From assembly GCA_002070955.1 (NCBI GenBank), contig MWEK01000015.1, positions 46,930-110,929 on the forward strand: a stretch of DNA of 64,000 nt, written 5' to 3'. This DNA comes from Planctomycetes bacterium ADurb.Bin069. GTDB taxonomy: Bacteria > Planctomycetota > UBA8108 > UBA8890 > UBA8898. Of the stretch, positions 26,101-35,780 are shown piece after piece. The translations under genes were made by a program, and so were the position numbers. How positions within the stretch are numbered: the first letter of the stretch is position 1; every line of letters begins with the position of its first letter. The notes under the pieces were generated by a model, which searched no databases, was not told the DNA's origin, and saw only the letters and a program-made list of their open reading frames with translations.

Positions 26101-27771
26101 CACTACTTCGTGCGGATGCACGGAAACGGCGGCTATTTCGGCCTGTACGCCGCCATGGAGCACCCCGACAAGCGCTTCCTGAAGCGCAACGGCTTGAACC
26201 CCGACGGCAACCTCTACAAAGCCTACTACTCCGTCGAGCAGCGCGACGGCGGCATCTACGAGAAGAAGACCAACGAGAACGGCGACTACAGCGACGTCGT
26301 CGCCTTTCTCCACGCCCTCCACGACACCAAGGCGGGCGATCTGGTCGCCTTCTTCCAGCAAAACGTCGACATGGACATGATGATCGACTACCAGGCGGCG
26401 CAGATTCTCGTCAACAACAGCGATTATCCCCACAAAAACCACTACTTGTACCACGACACCGCAACGGGCCGCTGGATGCCGACGCCCTGGGACCTCGACC
26501 TGGTCTACGGCAAGTTGTGGAATTCCCAGTACGGCGTCCTCAACGACTTGATGCACACTCCGGGCATCTCGCTCTGGTATACGACGAACGTGCGGGGCGG
26601 CGGCGTCGGGAACCATCTCCTGGACAAGTTTTTCTCCCAAGCCGGCGTGTATTTCCGCCGAGCTTATCTCATCCGGGTGTGGGACGCCCTCATGGAGCAC
26701 CACACACCCGAGGCCTACGAGAAAAAAATCCTGCCCTTTCACGCGCTCCTCTACGACGAGCAGTTCGAGGACATCGCGGTGTGGGGCCGCTCGCCCGCCA
26801 CGGGCAACGATCCCACGGCGCCGGCGGCTTTCGAACCCAACCTGGACCGCGTGCGCGCCCACATCGCGGCGCGGCGCACATGGCTCATGAACGACATCAT
26901 CGACCGGGAGAGCGCCTACCTCGTGGGCCGCCGCGAATTAGTCGACAACGCCATGGTGTTCTCCACGATCCATCCCCGCCTCATGATCACCGAGATCATG
27001 TACAACCCGCCCGGCGGCGAGGAAGGCGAGTTCCTGGAGCTTTGGAACAACTCGGGCTTCACCGTCAATATCGGGGGCTGGACCATCGACGGCCTGGAGC
27101 AGAAGGAACCCGACGGTCAGGTCCGGCGCTTCGTTTTCCCCGCGGGCAGCACGATTGACGCCGGCGAAATCTTCATCGTCGCCAAGGACCCCGCGGCGTT
27201 TCATGCCCGCTACCGATTCTCCGGGAAAGTGTTCGGCCCCTATCCCGGCAACCTCGACAACGACGGCGAGGTTCTGCGCGTCAAGGACAACGGATCGGGG
27301 TATCCCGCCACGGTCGATTATGTGGCCTACAGCGATAAAGCGCCCTGGCCCCTCGCGGCCGACGGGGTCGGCCGCAGCCTCGAGCTCTTCGACGTCAGCG
27401 CGAACATGGACAACCAGGCGGTCGAGAACTGGCGCGCGTCGCTGGCCGTCGGCGGCTCGCCGGGTTTCGTCCATTTCGCGGGCGAAACAGGCATCCTCTT
27501 CACGCGGGGCAACTGCAACGGCGATCAGGCCGTCGACGTCTCCGATGTGGTGGCAATTCTGCGCTTTCTTTTCGCCGGCGCGGCCGCGCCGCCGTGCCTG
27601 GCCGGGTGCGACGTGAACGGCGACGGGACCGTGCAGATCTCCGACGCGGTCGGCCTGCTTGCCTACCTCTTCACCCCCGAGGGATTCGCCATCCCCTCGC
27701 CCGGGCCGGGCGAGTGCCTGCCGGCGCCGGAAGGACTCTGCGAGGTCTCGAACTGCGTGTTCGCCCGTTAG
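23128..27771 (+). CDS. Giant exported protein: GWYxGYY module, TSP3, three lamin-tail domains, CotH kinase and dockerin
   Basis: A 1547-residue secreted protein. After a signal peptide (core [14 protein letters not shown]) it carries one GWYxGYY module (about 44-220) and TSP3 repeats (227-290). Two lamin-tail domains begin near 293 and 461 ([18 protein letters not shown]). A Ca-binding-type beta domain ([16 protein letters not shown], about 820) comes next. A CotH kinase-like domain at about 890-1275 has the motif HKNHYLYHD then [12 protein letters not shown] third lamin-tail domain begins at about 1283, and a dockerin-like pair at 1460 ends in [10 protein letters not shown]. CotH-type proteins are atypical kinases that modify spore-coat or exported proteins; here the target could be its exported neighbours. 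A longer ATG 12 codons upstream lies inside the promoter and was rejected. No ribosome-binding site is visible, in line with a leaderless mRNA. Confidence 0.88.
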   Translation: MASTTLKTTPLRNGFPPRAPRRPWFSLLSACAALLCAAPAAHADIVADSFADWSMTGAQGAKGWYNGYYDRTADPDKTYALADFTPFASRYWRSSCSCYDLDLGAGGAPWTELGQLGTHPNGTNNGHEHWTIRRWVCNLALANAEITWHIRKINTGGGDGVAGYLFIDGAQVDTAAIAGTDGTGVTRTVTRALSAGAVIDLALTPGAAGSDGADGSASRLTIDDGWTDSDNDGIPDALDNCPYVPNPDQADQDGDGVGDACDNCPTVPNADQRDRDRDGIGDACDPFVFFEHPAVVINEIHYNPPGNAELEFIEFHNPAAAAIDIGGWSIVKGVHYQFPAGTSIPAGGYLVACRNPSVLAAALGLQESRLLAWGDFALDNNGETVALAAADGFVVDKVKYDNLPPWPAAADGLGASLQRLCASSASSAPNNWRAEPGDAPTPLAPNVAAQCPPPPLPPPRVAINEIHYHPFGDLDTELEFIELVNTTGAPIDMSGWRFQSGIDYTFPDGTICEPGMFLVVCRNQTAFRAAYGSMLTFGDFGGRLSNDGERITLVDAAGGLVDSVKYEQSGDWNAAADGLGYSLEKIMPAATSDDPASWTDSGAFDAAGQTGWQTASVEGVATSSLLHFYLQDAGQLLIDEVTLVDTANPSVNLVPNGNFDGTIAPWQGSGNHSKSRWSQDPFTGAIFDTPALHIIGEGAGTGWANAVSVETVTPLDTTGATRYRLTFSYLHVSGCQEFIARLSVSTPSRGIYFTPRPTAGSVSPGRRNFAARSGIPPFVSNINRIPREPYANEPVAIVARVDGAPTRVDLIVYLPQTTLTLPMRDDGLSDDGAAGDGIYGAVIPGQPHATAVTYQIDAANAAGSRLFPARTDPQGRYGYFVTNYQVDSLLPVFTLVVPGDPRTFAAGLSCSTYSTASFAFQGDLYYNIGIRARGQSVCGSYKRFLKLKFHRGHYFRNCRKLNLQSLWTDKALIRERMAWDLFGEMGNPQCYHYFVRMHGNGGYFGLYAAMEHPDKRFLKRNGLNPDGNLYKAYYSVEQRDGGIYEKKTNENGDYSDVVAFLHALHDTKAGDLVAFFQQNVDMDMMIDYQAAQILVNNSDYPHKNHYLYHDTATGRWMPTPWDLDLVYGKLWNSQYGVLNDLMHTPGISLWYTTNVRGGGVGNHLLDKFFSQAGVYFRRAYLIRVWDALMEHHTPEAYEKKILPFHALLYDEQFEDIAVWGRSPATGNDPTAPAAFEPNLDRVRAHIAARRTWLMNDIIDRESAYLVGRRELVDNAMVFSTIHPRLMITEIMYNPPGGEEGEFLELWNNSGFTVNIGGWTIDGLEQKEPDGQVRRFVFPAGSTIDAGEIFIVAKDPAAFHARYRFSGKVFGPYPGNLDNDGEVLRVKDNGSGYPATVDYVAYSDKAPWPLAADGVGRSLELFDVSANMDNQAVENWRASLAVGGSPGFVHFAGETGILFTRGNCNGDQAVDVSDVVAILRFLFAGAAAPPCLAGCDVNGDGTVQISDAVGLLAYLFTPEGFAIPSPGPGECLPAPEGLCEVSNCVFAR

Positions 27772-27809
27772 CGGCGGACCCGCGGCCCGAGCGCGCCCTT
27801 CCTCGACCC

Positions 27810-28364
27810 TCAGAAAGCGAGGGTATCGGGGTACGAGAAGGTTTTAGCGTGCGCGATTTTCTCGGCCGCATCGAAGAGGGCGGCGACGTTGGACGGCGCC
27901 GCCTCCTTGAGGATCCTGCCGTCCCCGGCGATCAAGAAGGCCTTGTCTTCCCGGCCCAGGCCGAAAGCCGCGCGCCCCCCGCCTTCCGGGTCCTCCAGCA
28001 GCGTGTAGAGGAGCGCGCCCTCGTGGAACGCGACCTTGAGGCCCGCCGCCCTGCAATCCCCCGTGGGATGCACCACCTCGACGATGGGGATGCCCGCGCC
28101 CTTGCGCGCCTTGGCGGCGGCCAGGATCGCCGGGCTGATGCGCGCGCAGTTCTCACCCTCGGCCGTCACGAAGGCGACAATGGCGACGTCGCCGTAAAGC
28201 TGCGACAACCGCCACTGCTTGTCGCCATCGCTTGTGAAGGCGATTTCGGGCGCCGCCGCCAGGGAGGGCTCCTTGACGACGCCGCAGGTCTGCGCCCGCG
28301 TTCCTCGGCAACCGAGCGCGACGACCAGCAGCCCCGCCGGCAGGATCAATGTGAACCGTCGCAT
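27810..28364 (-). CDS. Exported lipoprotein with thioredoxin-like fold
   Basis: A 184-residue protein with a lipoprotein signal (hydrophobic core, then VALGC with the lipid-modified Cys at about 19). The remainder reads like an AhpC/TlpA-type thioredoxin fold (LYGDVAIVAFVTAEGENCARISP, later REDKAFLIAGDGRIL). The position of the classical CxxC is occupied by ENCARI, so only one active-site-like cysteine is present. That is more like a peroxiredoxin or a one-Cys SCO-type protein than a dithiol reductase. GGAGGCGGCGTG lies ahead of the start. It is the last gene of the PerR-peroxidase cluster, after a 137-base gap. It is probably a periplasmic redox partner; the exact reaction is unknown. Confidence 0.7.
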   Translation of the reverse strand: MRRFTLILPAGLLVVALGCRGTRAQTCGVVKEPSLAAAPEIAFTSDGDKQWRLSQLYGDVAIVAFVTAEGENCARISPAILAAAKARKGAGIPIVEVVHPTGDCRAAGLKVAFHEGALLYTLLEDPEGGGRAAFGLGREDKAFLIAGDGRILKEAAPSNVAALFDAAEKIAHAKTFSYPDTLAF

Positions 28365-28501
28365 CACGCCGCCTCCTCTCCGGGCGAGGGTCAACGCCGG
28401 CTCCGCGCCGCCGGAGCGCGCGCCCTTGCGCCTCCGTTAGACTACCGCGCCAGCTTCTCAAGTCAATCAACGCCCGCGGGTTGCGCCTGCCCGCGGCCGG
28501 G

Positions 28502-29194
28502 TCAGTGCTTGCCGTAGACCATGACGGTCCCGCTGCGCTGCGCAATAATGTAGGCTTCGAGCGCCCGCATCCTGGGGTCGTCGCCGGACAGATGCGCGCC
28601 GCGCACCGGGTTCTCGATGCACCACTCGATCATGTCACGCAGCAGCACGGCCCGTCCCAACTGGGTCTGATACTTGGGATACGTCTCGGGATGCGTGTTG
28701 GCCGCGTGGGGGTGGCACATGTCGCAGGACACGGCCACGGTGCTGCCGAGAAGTTCCGCGCTGTGGAAGATGCGCGAGCCCTCCACCACGAACTTCTCGG
28801 TCTCGCGGGCCCACAGGAGGAGCTCTTGTTTGGTCACCCGCCCATAGGGATGCTCAGGCCCCTGCCCCCCCTTGAGCAGCGCCGAATTGTCGGCCGGGGG
28901 CTTGAGTTCGTGCTGTTCCTTCTCGACTTCCACCCAATCGCGCTCCGGATGGGCGCGCTTCCATTGATCCATGAGGCTGTCGGCCAGGACCTGCCCCGTC
29001 GCGGCGGCCGCCACCGCCCCCGGCGTGCTGCCGTCGCACAAGATCACCTCGGTTTCGCCGCCGCCGCCCGCGCCATGCGCCGGCCTCTTCAGGGCGGATC
29101 GTTCCTCGCACCCGGCTCCCGCCAGGGCGAAGGCGGCCAGCACGGCCGCGACCGCGCCCTTGCCCGCTCCAGTCCGCACGAAATCGACGCACAT
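28502..29194 (-). CDS. Exported mono-haem c-type cytochrome (SoxA-like C-terminal region)
   Basis: A 230-residue protein with an N-terminal export signal that ends in a possible lipobox (ALAGAGC). One haem-binding CDMCH sits in the second half, followed by HPHAANTHPETYPKYQ. The C-terminal part (LGRAVLLRDMIEWCIENP, then LEAYIIAQRSG) recalls the SoxA type of cytochrome c. No other sox gene is present, so thiosulfate oxidation is not implied. GGAGGGAG precedes the start. It lies 23 bases after the metallophosphoesterase gene, so it is cotranscribed. A role as electron donor to the di-haem peroxidase encoded upstream is plausible but inferred. Confidence 0.78.
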   Translation of the reverse strand: MCVDFVRTGAGKGAVAAVLAAFALAGAGCEERSALKRPAHGAGGGGETEVILCDGSTPGAVAAAATGQVLADSLMDQWKRAHPERDWVEVEKEQHELKPPADNSALLKGGQGPEHPYGRVTKQELLLWARETEKFVVEGSRIFHSAELLGSTVAVSCDMCHPHAANTHPETYPKYQTQLGRAVLLRDMIEWCIENPVRGAHLSGDDPRMRALEAYIIAQRSGTVMVYGKH

Positions 29195-29217
29195 GTTATT
29201 CTCCCTCCCGTTCCAAC

Positions 29218-30330
<1,113 letters not shown>

Positions 30331-30374
30331 GGCTTGCTCCTTTGCGAAAGCTGCCCGTGGGCTCGCGGGCCAGC

Positions 30375-31688
30375 CTACTTCTCCTGCCAGAGCTTCTTGC
30401 GAAACGCCGCGGCATTGTCCCTGAGGGGGCGCTCCGCTTCGGCCCGCGCCTTCTGGCGCGCGAATTCCCGGGCGTTGTCCTCCGCGAACCGCACGTCGGT
30501 CAGCGTGAAGAGGAACGCTACCAGCCGGTCGATTTCCGGTTCGGTCAAGGCGAGGGCCTCGATGCCGCCGTCGAGAAACAGATTCGGCTCGCCCCCCTTG
30601 TTGTAGTGGTCCAGCACGTCCCACAAGGTGGCGATGGAGCCATCGTGCATGTAGGGCGCCGTGATGCCCACATTGAGGAGCATCGATGTGCGGAAGGCGC
30701 CGATGTCGCCGCGCTGCTTGCTCACCATGAAGCGCCCGAGCTCGCTCATGTCGGTGGTGAGCGCCAGTTCGTCGAGCTTCTCCTCGGACGGGTCATCCCG
30801 GAGAGCTTTCAGCGCCTCGATGGCCAGCTTCTCGAAATCCTGGTGCCGCGCCGAGACGCCGATATTGTGGAAGCGGTTGTCGGTTCCCAGCGGATTGCCC
30901 TGGCTGATGGGGTGGCAGGCCACGCAGCGGGCCTTCTCGTTGAAGAGCTCCCAGCCCTCCTGCGCCTCGGGCGAGATCGCCTCGGTGTCGCCGGCGAGAA
31001 AACGCCGGAACGGCGAGTCGATGAAGACGAGCGTGCGCTCGAAGGCGGCGAGCGCGCGTCCGATGTCATCGTGGTTGACTTCCCTGCCGTAGGCCTTCTT
31101 GAAAGCCGCGCGGTATTCGGCATCGTCTTTGATGGCCTTCACCGCCGTTTCGCCATCCGGCATGCCCATCTCGATGGGGTTCACGATGGGGAGCTTCGCC
31201 TGGTGCTCCAGCGTGGGCGAACGGCCATCGAGAAACAGCGTCTGAAGAAGCGCCGTATTCACCACCGTGGGGGCATTGCGGCGTCCGAGCTGATTCTTGA
31301 TGCCCACGGACACCGGCAACTGGTCCGTGAACCCGCGCGTGACATCGTGGCAGGTGGCGCAGGAAACCGTGTTGTCCAAGGAGAGGCGCGTGTCGAAGTA
31401 GAGCTTCCGCCCCAGTTCCACGCGCTCGGGCGTCTGGGCGTTGTCCTCGGGGATGAACGCCTCCCAGATCACCGGATCGAAGCCCGCCGGCGCCTTGGTC
31501 ACATCCCCCGCCGGCAGGAGTTTGGCGAGTTCCGCCTCCTGAAACGCCGCGTGCGCCGCCCCGAACTGGTCGCGCGGGATTTCCCGGGGTTGCGCCCCGT
31601 CCGCCCCCGCCGCGCACGCCAGCATCACGGCGAGCGTCCCGATCATTGCCGCGGCGGTCCCCCGCCGCGGCGCTTTCGTGCATTCCAT
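30375..31688 (-). CDS. Di-haem cytochrome c peroxidase (MauG/CCP family)
   Basis: A 437-residue exported peroxidase with an N-terminal signal (core [15 protein letters not shown]). Two haem-c sites are present, CATCH and CVACH, in the expected halves. Typical family stretches are [26 protein letters not shown] and APYMHDGS. The family reduces hydrogen peroxide in the periplasm with electrons from a small cytochrome or cupredoxin. The C-terminal tail of about 40 residues is charged and helical. GGAGGG lies a few bases before the ATG. It follows the Fur-family gene by 33 bases and precedes the metallophosphoesterase, so PerR control of the whole operon is likely. Confidence 0.92.
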   Translation of the reverse strand: MECTKAPRRGTAAAMIGTLAVMLACAAGADGAQPREIPRDQFGAAHAAFQEAELAKLLPAGDVTKAPAGFDPVIWEAFIPEDNAQTPERVELGRKLYFDTRLSLDNTVSCATCHDVTRGFTDQLPVSVGIKNQLGRRNAPTVVNTALLQTLFLDGRSPTLEHQAKLPIVNPIEMGMPDGETAVKAIKDDAEYRAAFKKAYGREVNHDDIGRALAAFERTLVFIDSPFRRFLAGDTEAISPEAQEGWELFNEKARCVACHPISQGNPLGTDNRFHNIGVSARHQDFEKLAIEALKALRDDPSEEKLDELALTTDMSELGRFMVSKQRGDIGAFRTSMLLNVGITAPYMHDGSIATLWDVLDHYNKGGEPNLFLDGGIEALALTEPEIDRLVAFLFTLTDVRFAEDNAREFARQKARAEAERPLRDNAAAFRKKLWQEK

Positions 31689-31721
31689 TGCCTGGCCCTC
31701 CTGTTGGCGGCGGAGGCGCCC

Positions 31722-32210
31722 TTACGCCTTCCGCCCGGTCCCTGCGGCTCGTTTCCGCCGATTGCCTCTCCGGCAGACCCCGCAGACGCCGCGAAACTCG
31801 ATCGCGTAGTCCTCTATCACGAATCCTTGCACCGGCTTCGCGGGCAAGGCGGTCACCTGGATTCCCGGCGCCTCGACATCGATCATGGCGCCGCACAGCC
31901 GACACAGGAGGTGGTGATGGCGCTCAGGGCGCGGGTCGTACCGCACCACCGCGCCGGGGTGGCATACCTTGCGGATGATCCCGAGCGCCGCCAGCTTCTC
32001 GAGGGTCCGATACACCGTCGCGCGGCTCGTCCCCGGGTGGCGCGCACTCACCAGCGCAAAGATCCCGGCGGCCGTCGGATGATCGTCACGGTGCGCGATC
32101 GCCTCCAGGATGGCGCGCCGCTGTCTCGTAAGCACGAGCCCGCCCATACCCGCCCGGGTCGCGCGCCCGGCCCGCGCGCCGCGCGCCGGGGAGTTCCGCC
32201 TCCTGTTCAT
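31722..32210 (-). CDS. Fur-family transcriptional regulator, PerR-like
   Basis: A 162-residue metalloregulator. The winged helix contains [11 protein letters not shown] and the recognition helix [13 protein letters not shown]. The dimerisation domain has the His cluster RHHHLLC and two zinc CxxC pairs (CRLC, CGVC). PerR proteins sense peroxide by iron-catalysed histidine oxidation; here the neighbours (peroxidase, SOD) support PerR over Fur or Zur. The N-terminus is Arg-rich. The -10 of its predicted promoter ends eight bases before the ATG and no ribosome-binding site is seen, so the mRNA may be leaderless. An internal ATG at codon 22 is an alternative start. The C-terminal tail is basic. 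Confidence 0.87.
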   Translation of the reverse strand: MNRRRNSPARGARAGRATRAGMGGLVLTRQRRAILEAIAHRDDHPTAAGIFALVSARHPGTSRATVYRTLEKLAALGIIRKVCHPGAVVRYDPRPERHHHLLCRLCGAMIDVEAPGIQVTALPAKPVQGFVIEDYAIEFRGVCGVCRRGNRRKRAAGTGRKA

Positions 32211-32217
32211 GGGTGCG

Positions 32218-32246
32218 ATACTATCTCAACTCCGCCCGGCGCGCAA
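32218..32246 (-). promoter_or_regulatory. Promoter of the PerR-peroxidase operon (leaderless)
   Basis: TTGCGC, a 17-base spacer, then TAGTAT on the minus strand. The predicted transcript begins about one base before the regulator's ATG. It faces the SOD promoter across about 20 bases, so one operator could control both. Confidence 0.5.
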
Positions 32247-32267
32247 GTTCGCCCTCGGAACGCGCCA

Positions 32268-32297
32268 TTGACGCGGGCCGCGTCGGGCCCGTATGCT
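32268..32297 (+). promoter_or_regulatory. Promoter of the superoxide dismutase gene
   Basis: TTGACG, an 18-base spacer, then TATGCT, about 95 bases ahead of the ATG. Confidence 0.5.
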
Positions 32298-32393
32298 TGC
32301 CCACGGCCCGGAGCGCGGGCTGCGGCCCCGAGGACGACCCGCCGGGCAGAAGCCCGGTCGCGCCGACCGCGCCCGGCACGCATAGGAGGAACC

Positions 32394-33104
32394 ATGACGA
32401 CCATTCTCAGCTCGTTGTCCGGCGGCCTCTCGCGCCGCAGTTTCGTCGCCGCGGCGGGCGGCGCATCCCTTGCGGCCTTCGCGGGCGTCGGGCGCGCCGC
32501 CGCCGCGGCGGCGCCCCATGTCCTGCCGCCGCTTCCTTACGCCGACGATGCCCTCGCCCCCATCATCTCCGCCCAGACGATCGGCTTCCACCACGGCAAG
32601 CATCACAAGGCCTACGTCGACAATCTCAACAAGCTCATCGCCGGGACGGATCTGGCCGCCACGCCGCTTGAGGGGATCATCGCGGCGACGGCGGGCAAGG
32701 CCGACCAGGCCGCGATCTTCAACAACGCCGCGCAGACCTGGAATCACACCTTCTACTGGCGTAGCATCCGCCCTCCGCGGGGCGAGGTGATCCCGGCGGC
32801 CCTCAAGGCCAAGCTCGAGACGTCCTTCGGGAGCGTCGAGGCCTGCAAGCAGGAGCTGGCCGCGGCGGCGGTCTCCCAATTCGGGAGCGGCTGGGCCTGG
32901 CTGGTCGCCGACGGCGGGAAGCTCCGGATCGTCAAGACCGGCAACGCGGACTGCCCGCTCACCCAGGGGCTGCGGCCGCTCCTAACCATCGACGTGTGGG
33001 AACACGCCTACTATCTGGACTACCAGAACCGCCGGGCCGACTACGTGAAGGTGGTTATCGACAAGCTGCTCGATTGGGAGTTCGCCGTCAAGAACCTGGC
33101 GTGA
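32394..33104 (+). CDS. sod: Tat-exported Fe/Mn superoxide dismutase
   Basis: A 236-residue dismutase of the iron/manganese family with a twin-arginine signal ([19 protein letters not shown]), so it acts outside the cytoplasm. The metal ligands are visible: His in [12 protein letters not shown], His in NHTFYW, and Asp and His in [11 protein letters not shown]. Most Fe/Mn SODs of bacteria are cytoplasmic, so the export signal is notable. AGGAGGA sits four bases ahead of the ATG. It is divergent from the PerR-like gene, which fits peroxide- or iron-responsive control. Fe or Mn preference cannot be fixed here. Confidence 0.94.
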   Translation: MTTILSSLSGGLSRRSFVAAAGGASLAAFAGVGRAAAAAAPHVLPPLPYADDALAPIISAQTIGFHHGKHHKAYVDNLNKLIAGTDLAATPLEGIIAATAGKADQAAIFNNAAQTWNHTFYWRSIRPPRGEVIPAALKAKLETSFGSVEACKQELAAAAVSQFGSGWAWLVADGGKLRIVKTGNADCPLTQGLRPLLTIDVWEHAYYLDYQNRRADYVKVVIDKLLDWEFAVKNLA

Positions 33105-33145
33105 CGCCCCGCCGCGCGGGCGGCGCGTGAAAAAAAAAACGGTGC

Positions 33146-33174
33146 TTGACTCCCGCGGCCGCCGGACATAAGCT
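33146..33174 (+). promoter_or_regulatory. Sigma-70-like promoter of the small dockerin protein gene
   Basis: TTGACT, a 17-base spacer, then TAAGCT. It predicts a leader of about 60 bases. Confidence 0.5.
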
Positions 33175-33241
33175 TGACGAAGACGGGCCGCGCGGCGCGC
33201 GTGGTTGGAGCGCGCGCCGGCGCCGGCGGGAAGGAGCGGAC

Positions 33242-34213
33242 TTGAGGACGAGCATGCACCGCGCCCTTTCGCGCGCATGGATCTGCGCGGCTATGGCCCT
33301 GCCCGCCTGGGCGTACATCGATGGCGTCACGGTGATTCCGCCGGACCCCGTGGCGGGGAGCGACATCTTCGTCCGCGTCGAGGGCGGGCTTCCCGATCCG
33401 TGCTGGACCTTGAAGTGCCACATGGTGGAGGTGGCGGACGCCTCCGTCGCCGTCACGGCGGAAGCCGAGTTCACCGGCGGCATGTGCCTGCCGGTGATCG
33501 TCCCCTACGCCTTCGTCGCCCACGTGGGCAGGCTGGAAGCCGGGGCCTACGTCCTGAAGGTCAGCGATCAGTGGGAGTCGAAGGCCTACAAGTTCAGAGT
33601 CGCCCGCCGGGCCTCCAACAAGCCCGGCGATGCCAACGGCGACGGCAAGCTCGACGTCGCCGACACGGTGCGCATCCTGGGCTACTTGTTCAGCCAAGGC
33701 GAACCGCCGGCGTGCCTCAACCTCGCTGACGTGAACGACGATGGAAAGCTGGACCTTTCCGACGCCATCGCCATTCTTTCCTATCTCTTCGCCCATGGGC
33801 GCCCGCCCGCGGCGCCGGTCCAGTGCGAGAGCGCCTACGACTGCCTCGGGCGGCCGTGGCCCATCTTCTGCATGGGCCGCTGGGACTGCGTCTGCGGCGA
33901 GTGCCGCATGCAGTGCGACATGGAGACCTGCGGCGACGGCTACTGCGACCCCGACAACGGCGAGACGGTGGCCAACTGCGCTGACTGCAAGACTCCGTCG
34001 TGCCGGCCGGTGTGTCTGTACGCCGGCACGTACAGCGAGGGGTGGTACGACGTGTGCGGCGACATCCGCGAAGTCCCCGCGCTCATCCGCTACGCGCTTT
34101 GCGCCGGCTGCGTGCCTGAATGCCGCGCCTGCGGATCGAAGAGCGAAGGGTGGTACGATCCCTGCTCCGGCGAAGTCATCAAGTGGACCGCCTGCGACTG
34201 CCGGTGCAAGTAG
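33242..34213 (+). CDS. Exported dockerin protein with cysteine-rich duplicated SEGWYD tail
   Basis: A 323-residue secreted protein. The TTG start is chosen because AAGGAG lies five bases ahead of it; the ATG four codons later would be 17 bases away. After a signal peptide (ending ALPAWA) comes a beta-sandwich of about 110 residues. A dockerin-like pair of EF loops follows (NGDGKLDVADTV, then NDDGKLDLSDAI, about 132-185). The C-terminal half is rich in cysteine and holds two similar units with SEGWYD followed by C (YSEGWYDVCGD and KSEGWYDPCSG). The end is CDCRCK. Unlike the other dockerins here, the dockerin is internal. It is probably an extracellular binding protein; no catalytic motif is seen. 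Confidence 0.8.
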   Translation: MRTSMHRALSRAWICAAMALPAWAYIDGVTVIPPDPVAGSDIFVRVEGGLPDPCWTLKCHMVEVADASVAVTAEAEFTGGMCLPVIVPYAFVAHVGRLEAGAYVLKVSDQWESKAYKFRVARRASNKPGDANGDGKLDVADTVRILGYLFSQGEPPACLNLADVNDDGKLDLSDAIAILSYLFAHGRPPAAPVQCESAYDCLGRPWPIFCMGRWDCVCGECRMQCDMETCGDGYCDPDNGETVANCADCKTPSCRPVCLYAGTYSEGWYDVCGDIREVPALIRYALCAGCVPECRACGSKSEGWYDPCSGEVIKWTACDCRCK

Positions 34214-34228
34214 CGCGCCGGCCGGTTC

Positions 34229-35548
34229 CTACCCGTCGCCCCCGGCCGCCTGCTCCCGCGGCTCGGCCAGCTTGAAGGCCCGCGCAAGCTCCCGCACCTG
34301 CGCCTCCGTGATCGGCGCCAGATCCCCGAGCGCGCGCGCGGCGATCAGCGCCTTGGCGCTGAACTCCGCCACCTCGAGGCGGTCGTACGCCTCGAGCAGG
34401 CCGGCCCCCGTCGTGAGGATGCAGTCGTTCTCCACCAGCACCACCGGCGTGCGCGCCCCCAGCGCGGCGGCCATCTCCTCCACGCGGAGAAACGGCGACC
34501 CGTAGGGCAGCTCGGGGATGTCGCGCAGCACGATGTACGCCTCCGGGATCGTGCGGCTGTCGAACTCGGCATCGCTCACGGCGAAGGCCATGATGGCGGG
34601 CGGATGGGCGATCATGACGGCGCCGATGTCCGCGTGCAGCTCGTAGATGCGCTGGTGCAGCCTGACGGAACGGCTCGGCGTCTTGCCCCGTTCGGCCCGC
34701 CCGCCCGCGATCATGACCAGGTCCTCGGGCTGGACGTACTTGCGGTCGGCGCCGTAGGGCGTGATCAGGAAGTCGTTCCCCGCCGTGCGCGCCGAGAACG
34801 TCCCCTCGGTGCTGGTCACGAGACGCTGGCCGTAGGCGCGGTGGAGCATGCCGCAGATCGCCGCGCGCAGCTCCCGCTCGCGGCTTGAGTGCGTGACCGG
34901 AACGAACTCCGGCATGACGTTGTACTTGCGCCCGAACATGACGTAGTGCCGCTCCTGGAGGGTGCGCACCGTCCCGATCCGCCGCGCCTCGATGATGAGG
35001 CGCGCGCAGAAATCCAGCGTCTCGAAGCGCTGGAACGCCTGGAAGAGCGACTCCCCCGCGGCGACGACGCCGTGGTTCTCAAGAAGCACGATCGCGAAGC
35101 CCTCGGCGAACTTGGCGGCGATGCGCGCGCCCAGAAGGTCGCTGCCGGGCAGCGCATACTCGGCGTAGCCGATGGGCCCGCAGACGAATCGGGCGGAGGG
35201 GATGATGCGCGTGTCCGGGATCTGGCGGACGATGCTGAAGGTCACCAGGGCCGGCGGGTGCGCGTGGAGCACGCCGCGGACGTCGGCCCGGGCGGCATAC
35301 ACGGCCTTGTGGAAGGGCAGCTCGGACGACGGGCGATGGATCCCCTGAACCGAACCGTCGGCGCGGACGCAGACGATGTCTTCGGGCCGCAGCGTGCCCT
35401 TGTCCACGCCGGCGGGCGTGATCCAGATCGCGCCCTCGTCATCGAGCACCGAAAGGTTGCCGCCCGATGTCGTCGTCATGCCGTAGCCGTAGATCCGCTC
35501 CATGAGCATGACGATTTGGTCGCGCGGGTGCATCAGTTCGAGACTCAT
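34229..35548 (-). CDS. Tandem class II aldolase/adducin-family protein with degenerate second site
   Basis: A 439-residue protein made of two class II aldolase domains. Members cleave or epimerise sugar phosphates such as fuculose- or ribulose-phosphate with a zinc ion held by three histidines. Domain 1 (1-200) is complete: TSGGNLS, SSELPFH (catalytic-type Glu76), HAHPPA (His95, His97) and ENHG (His159). In domain 2 (about 220-420) the same places read SRSVRLH, IAHPPA (His95 equivalent is Ile313) and ENDC (His159 equivalent is Asp375). It therefore probably lacks activity. GGAAGGGAG precedes the ATG. The substrate is unknown; the local gene content suggests sugar catabolism. Confidence 0.88.
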   Translation of the reverse strand: MSLELMHPRDQIVMLMERIYGYGMTTTSGGNLSVLDDEGAIWITPAGVDKGTLRPEDIVCVRADGSVQGIHRPSSELPFHKAVYAARADVRGVLHAHPPALVTFSIVRQIPDTRIIPSARFVCGPIGYAEYALPGSDLLGARIAAKFAEGFAIVLLENHGVVAAGESLFQAFQRFETLDFCARLIIEARRIGTVRTLQERHYVMFGRKYNVMPEFVPVTHSSRERELRAAICGMLHRAYGQRLVTSTEGTFSARTAGNDFLITPYGADRKYVQPEDLVMIAGGRAERGKTPSRSVRLHQRIYELHADIGAVMIAHPPAIMAFAVSDAEFDSRTIPEAYIVLRDIPELPYGSPFLRVEEMAAALGARTPVVLVENDCILTTGAGLLEAYDRLEVAEFSAKALIAARALGDLAPITEAQVRELARAFKLAEPREQAAGGDG

Positions 35549-35780
35549 AACGCTCCCTTCCTATCGCGCGCGCCGGCGGCGAGGCGCCGCGCCCGCGCCT
35601 TTTGCGCGGGCGCGATGGTAGCCCTCCGGGGCGGCGGCTTCAATCGCGGGCGCTCGCCGCGCCTGGGCCGCCGCGCCTTTCGGCGCTACAATTGACCGGT
35701 GAGGGCGGCCGCGGCCTCCGGCGCGGCCGCGGAGACATCCGGAACGGACAACAAGGTATCGCGGAACGAGGCCGCGCCGC

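Noticed and set aside
28502..29194. Part of a thiosulfate-oxidising Sox system
   Set aside because: Only one SoxA-like cytochrome is present; soxX, soxYZ, soxB and soxCD are absent and the neighbours are peroxide-related.
33105..33140. A terminator after sod (small hairpin next to a run of A)
   Set aside because: The stem is only 6 bp and the run after it is A, not T, on the transcribed strand, so it does not look like a rho-independent terminator for sod.
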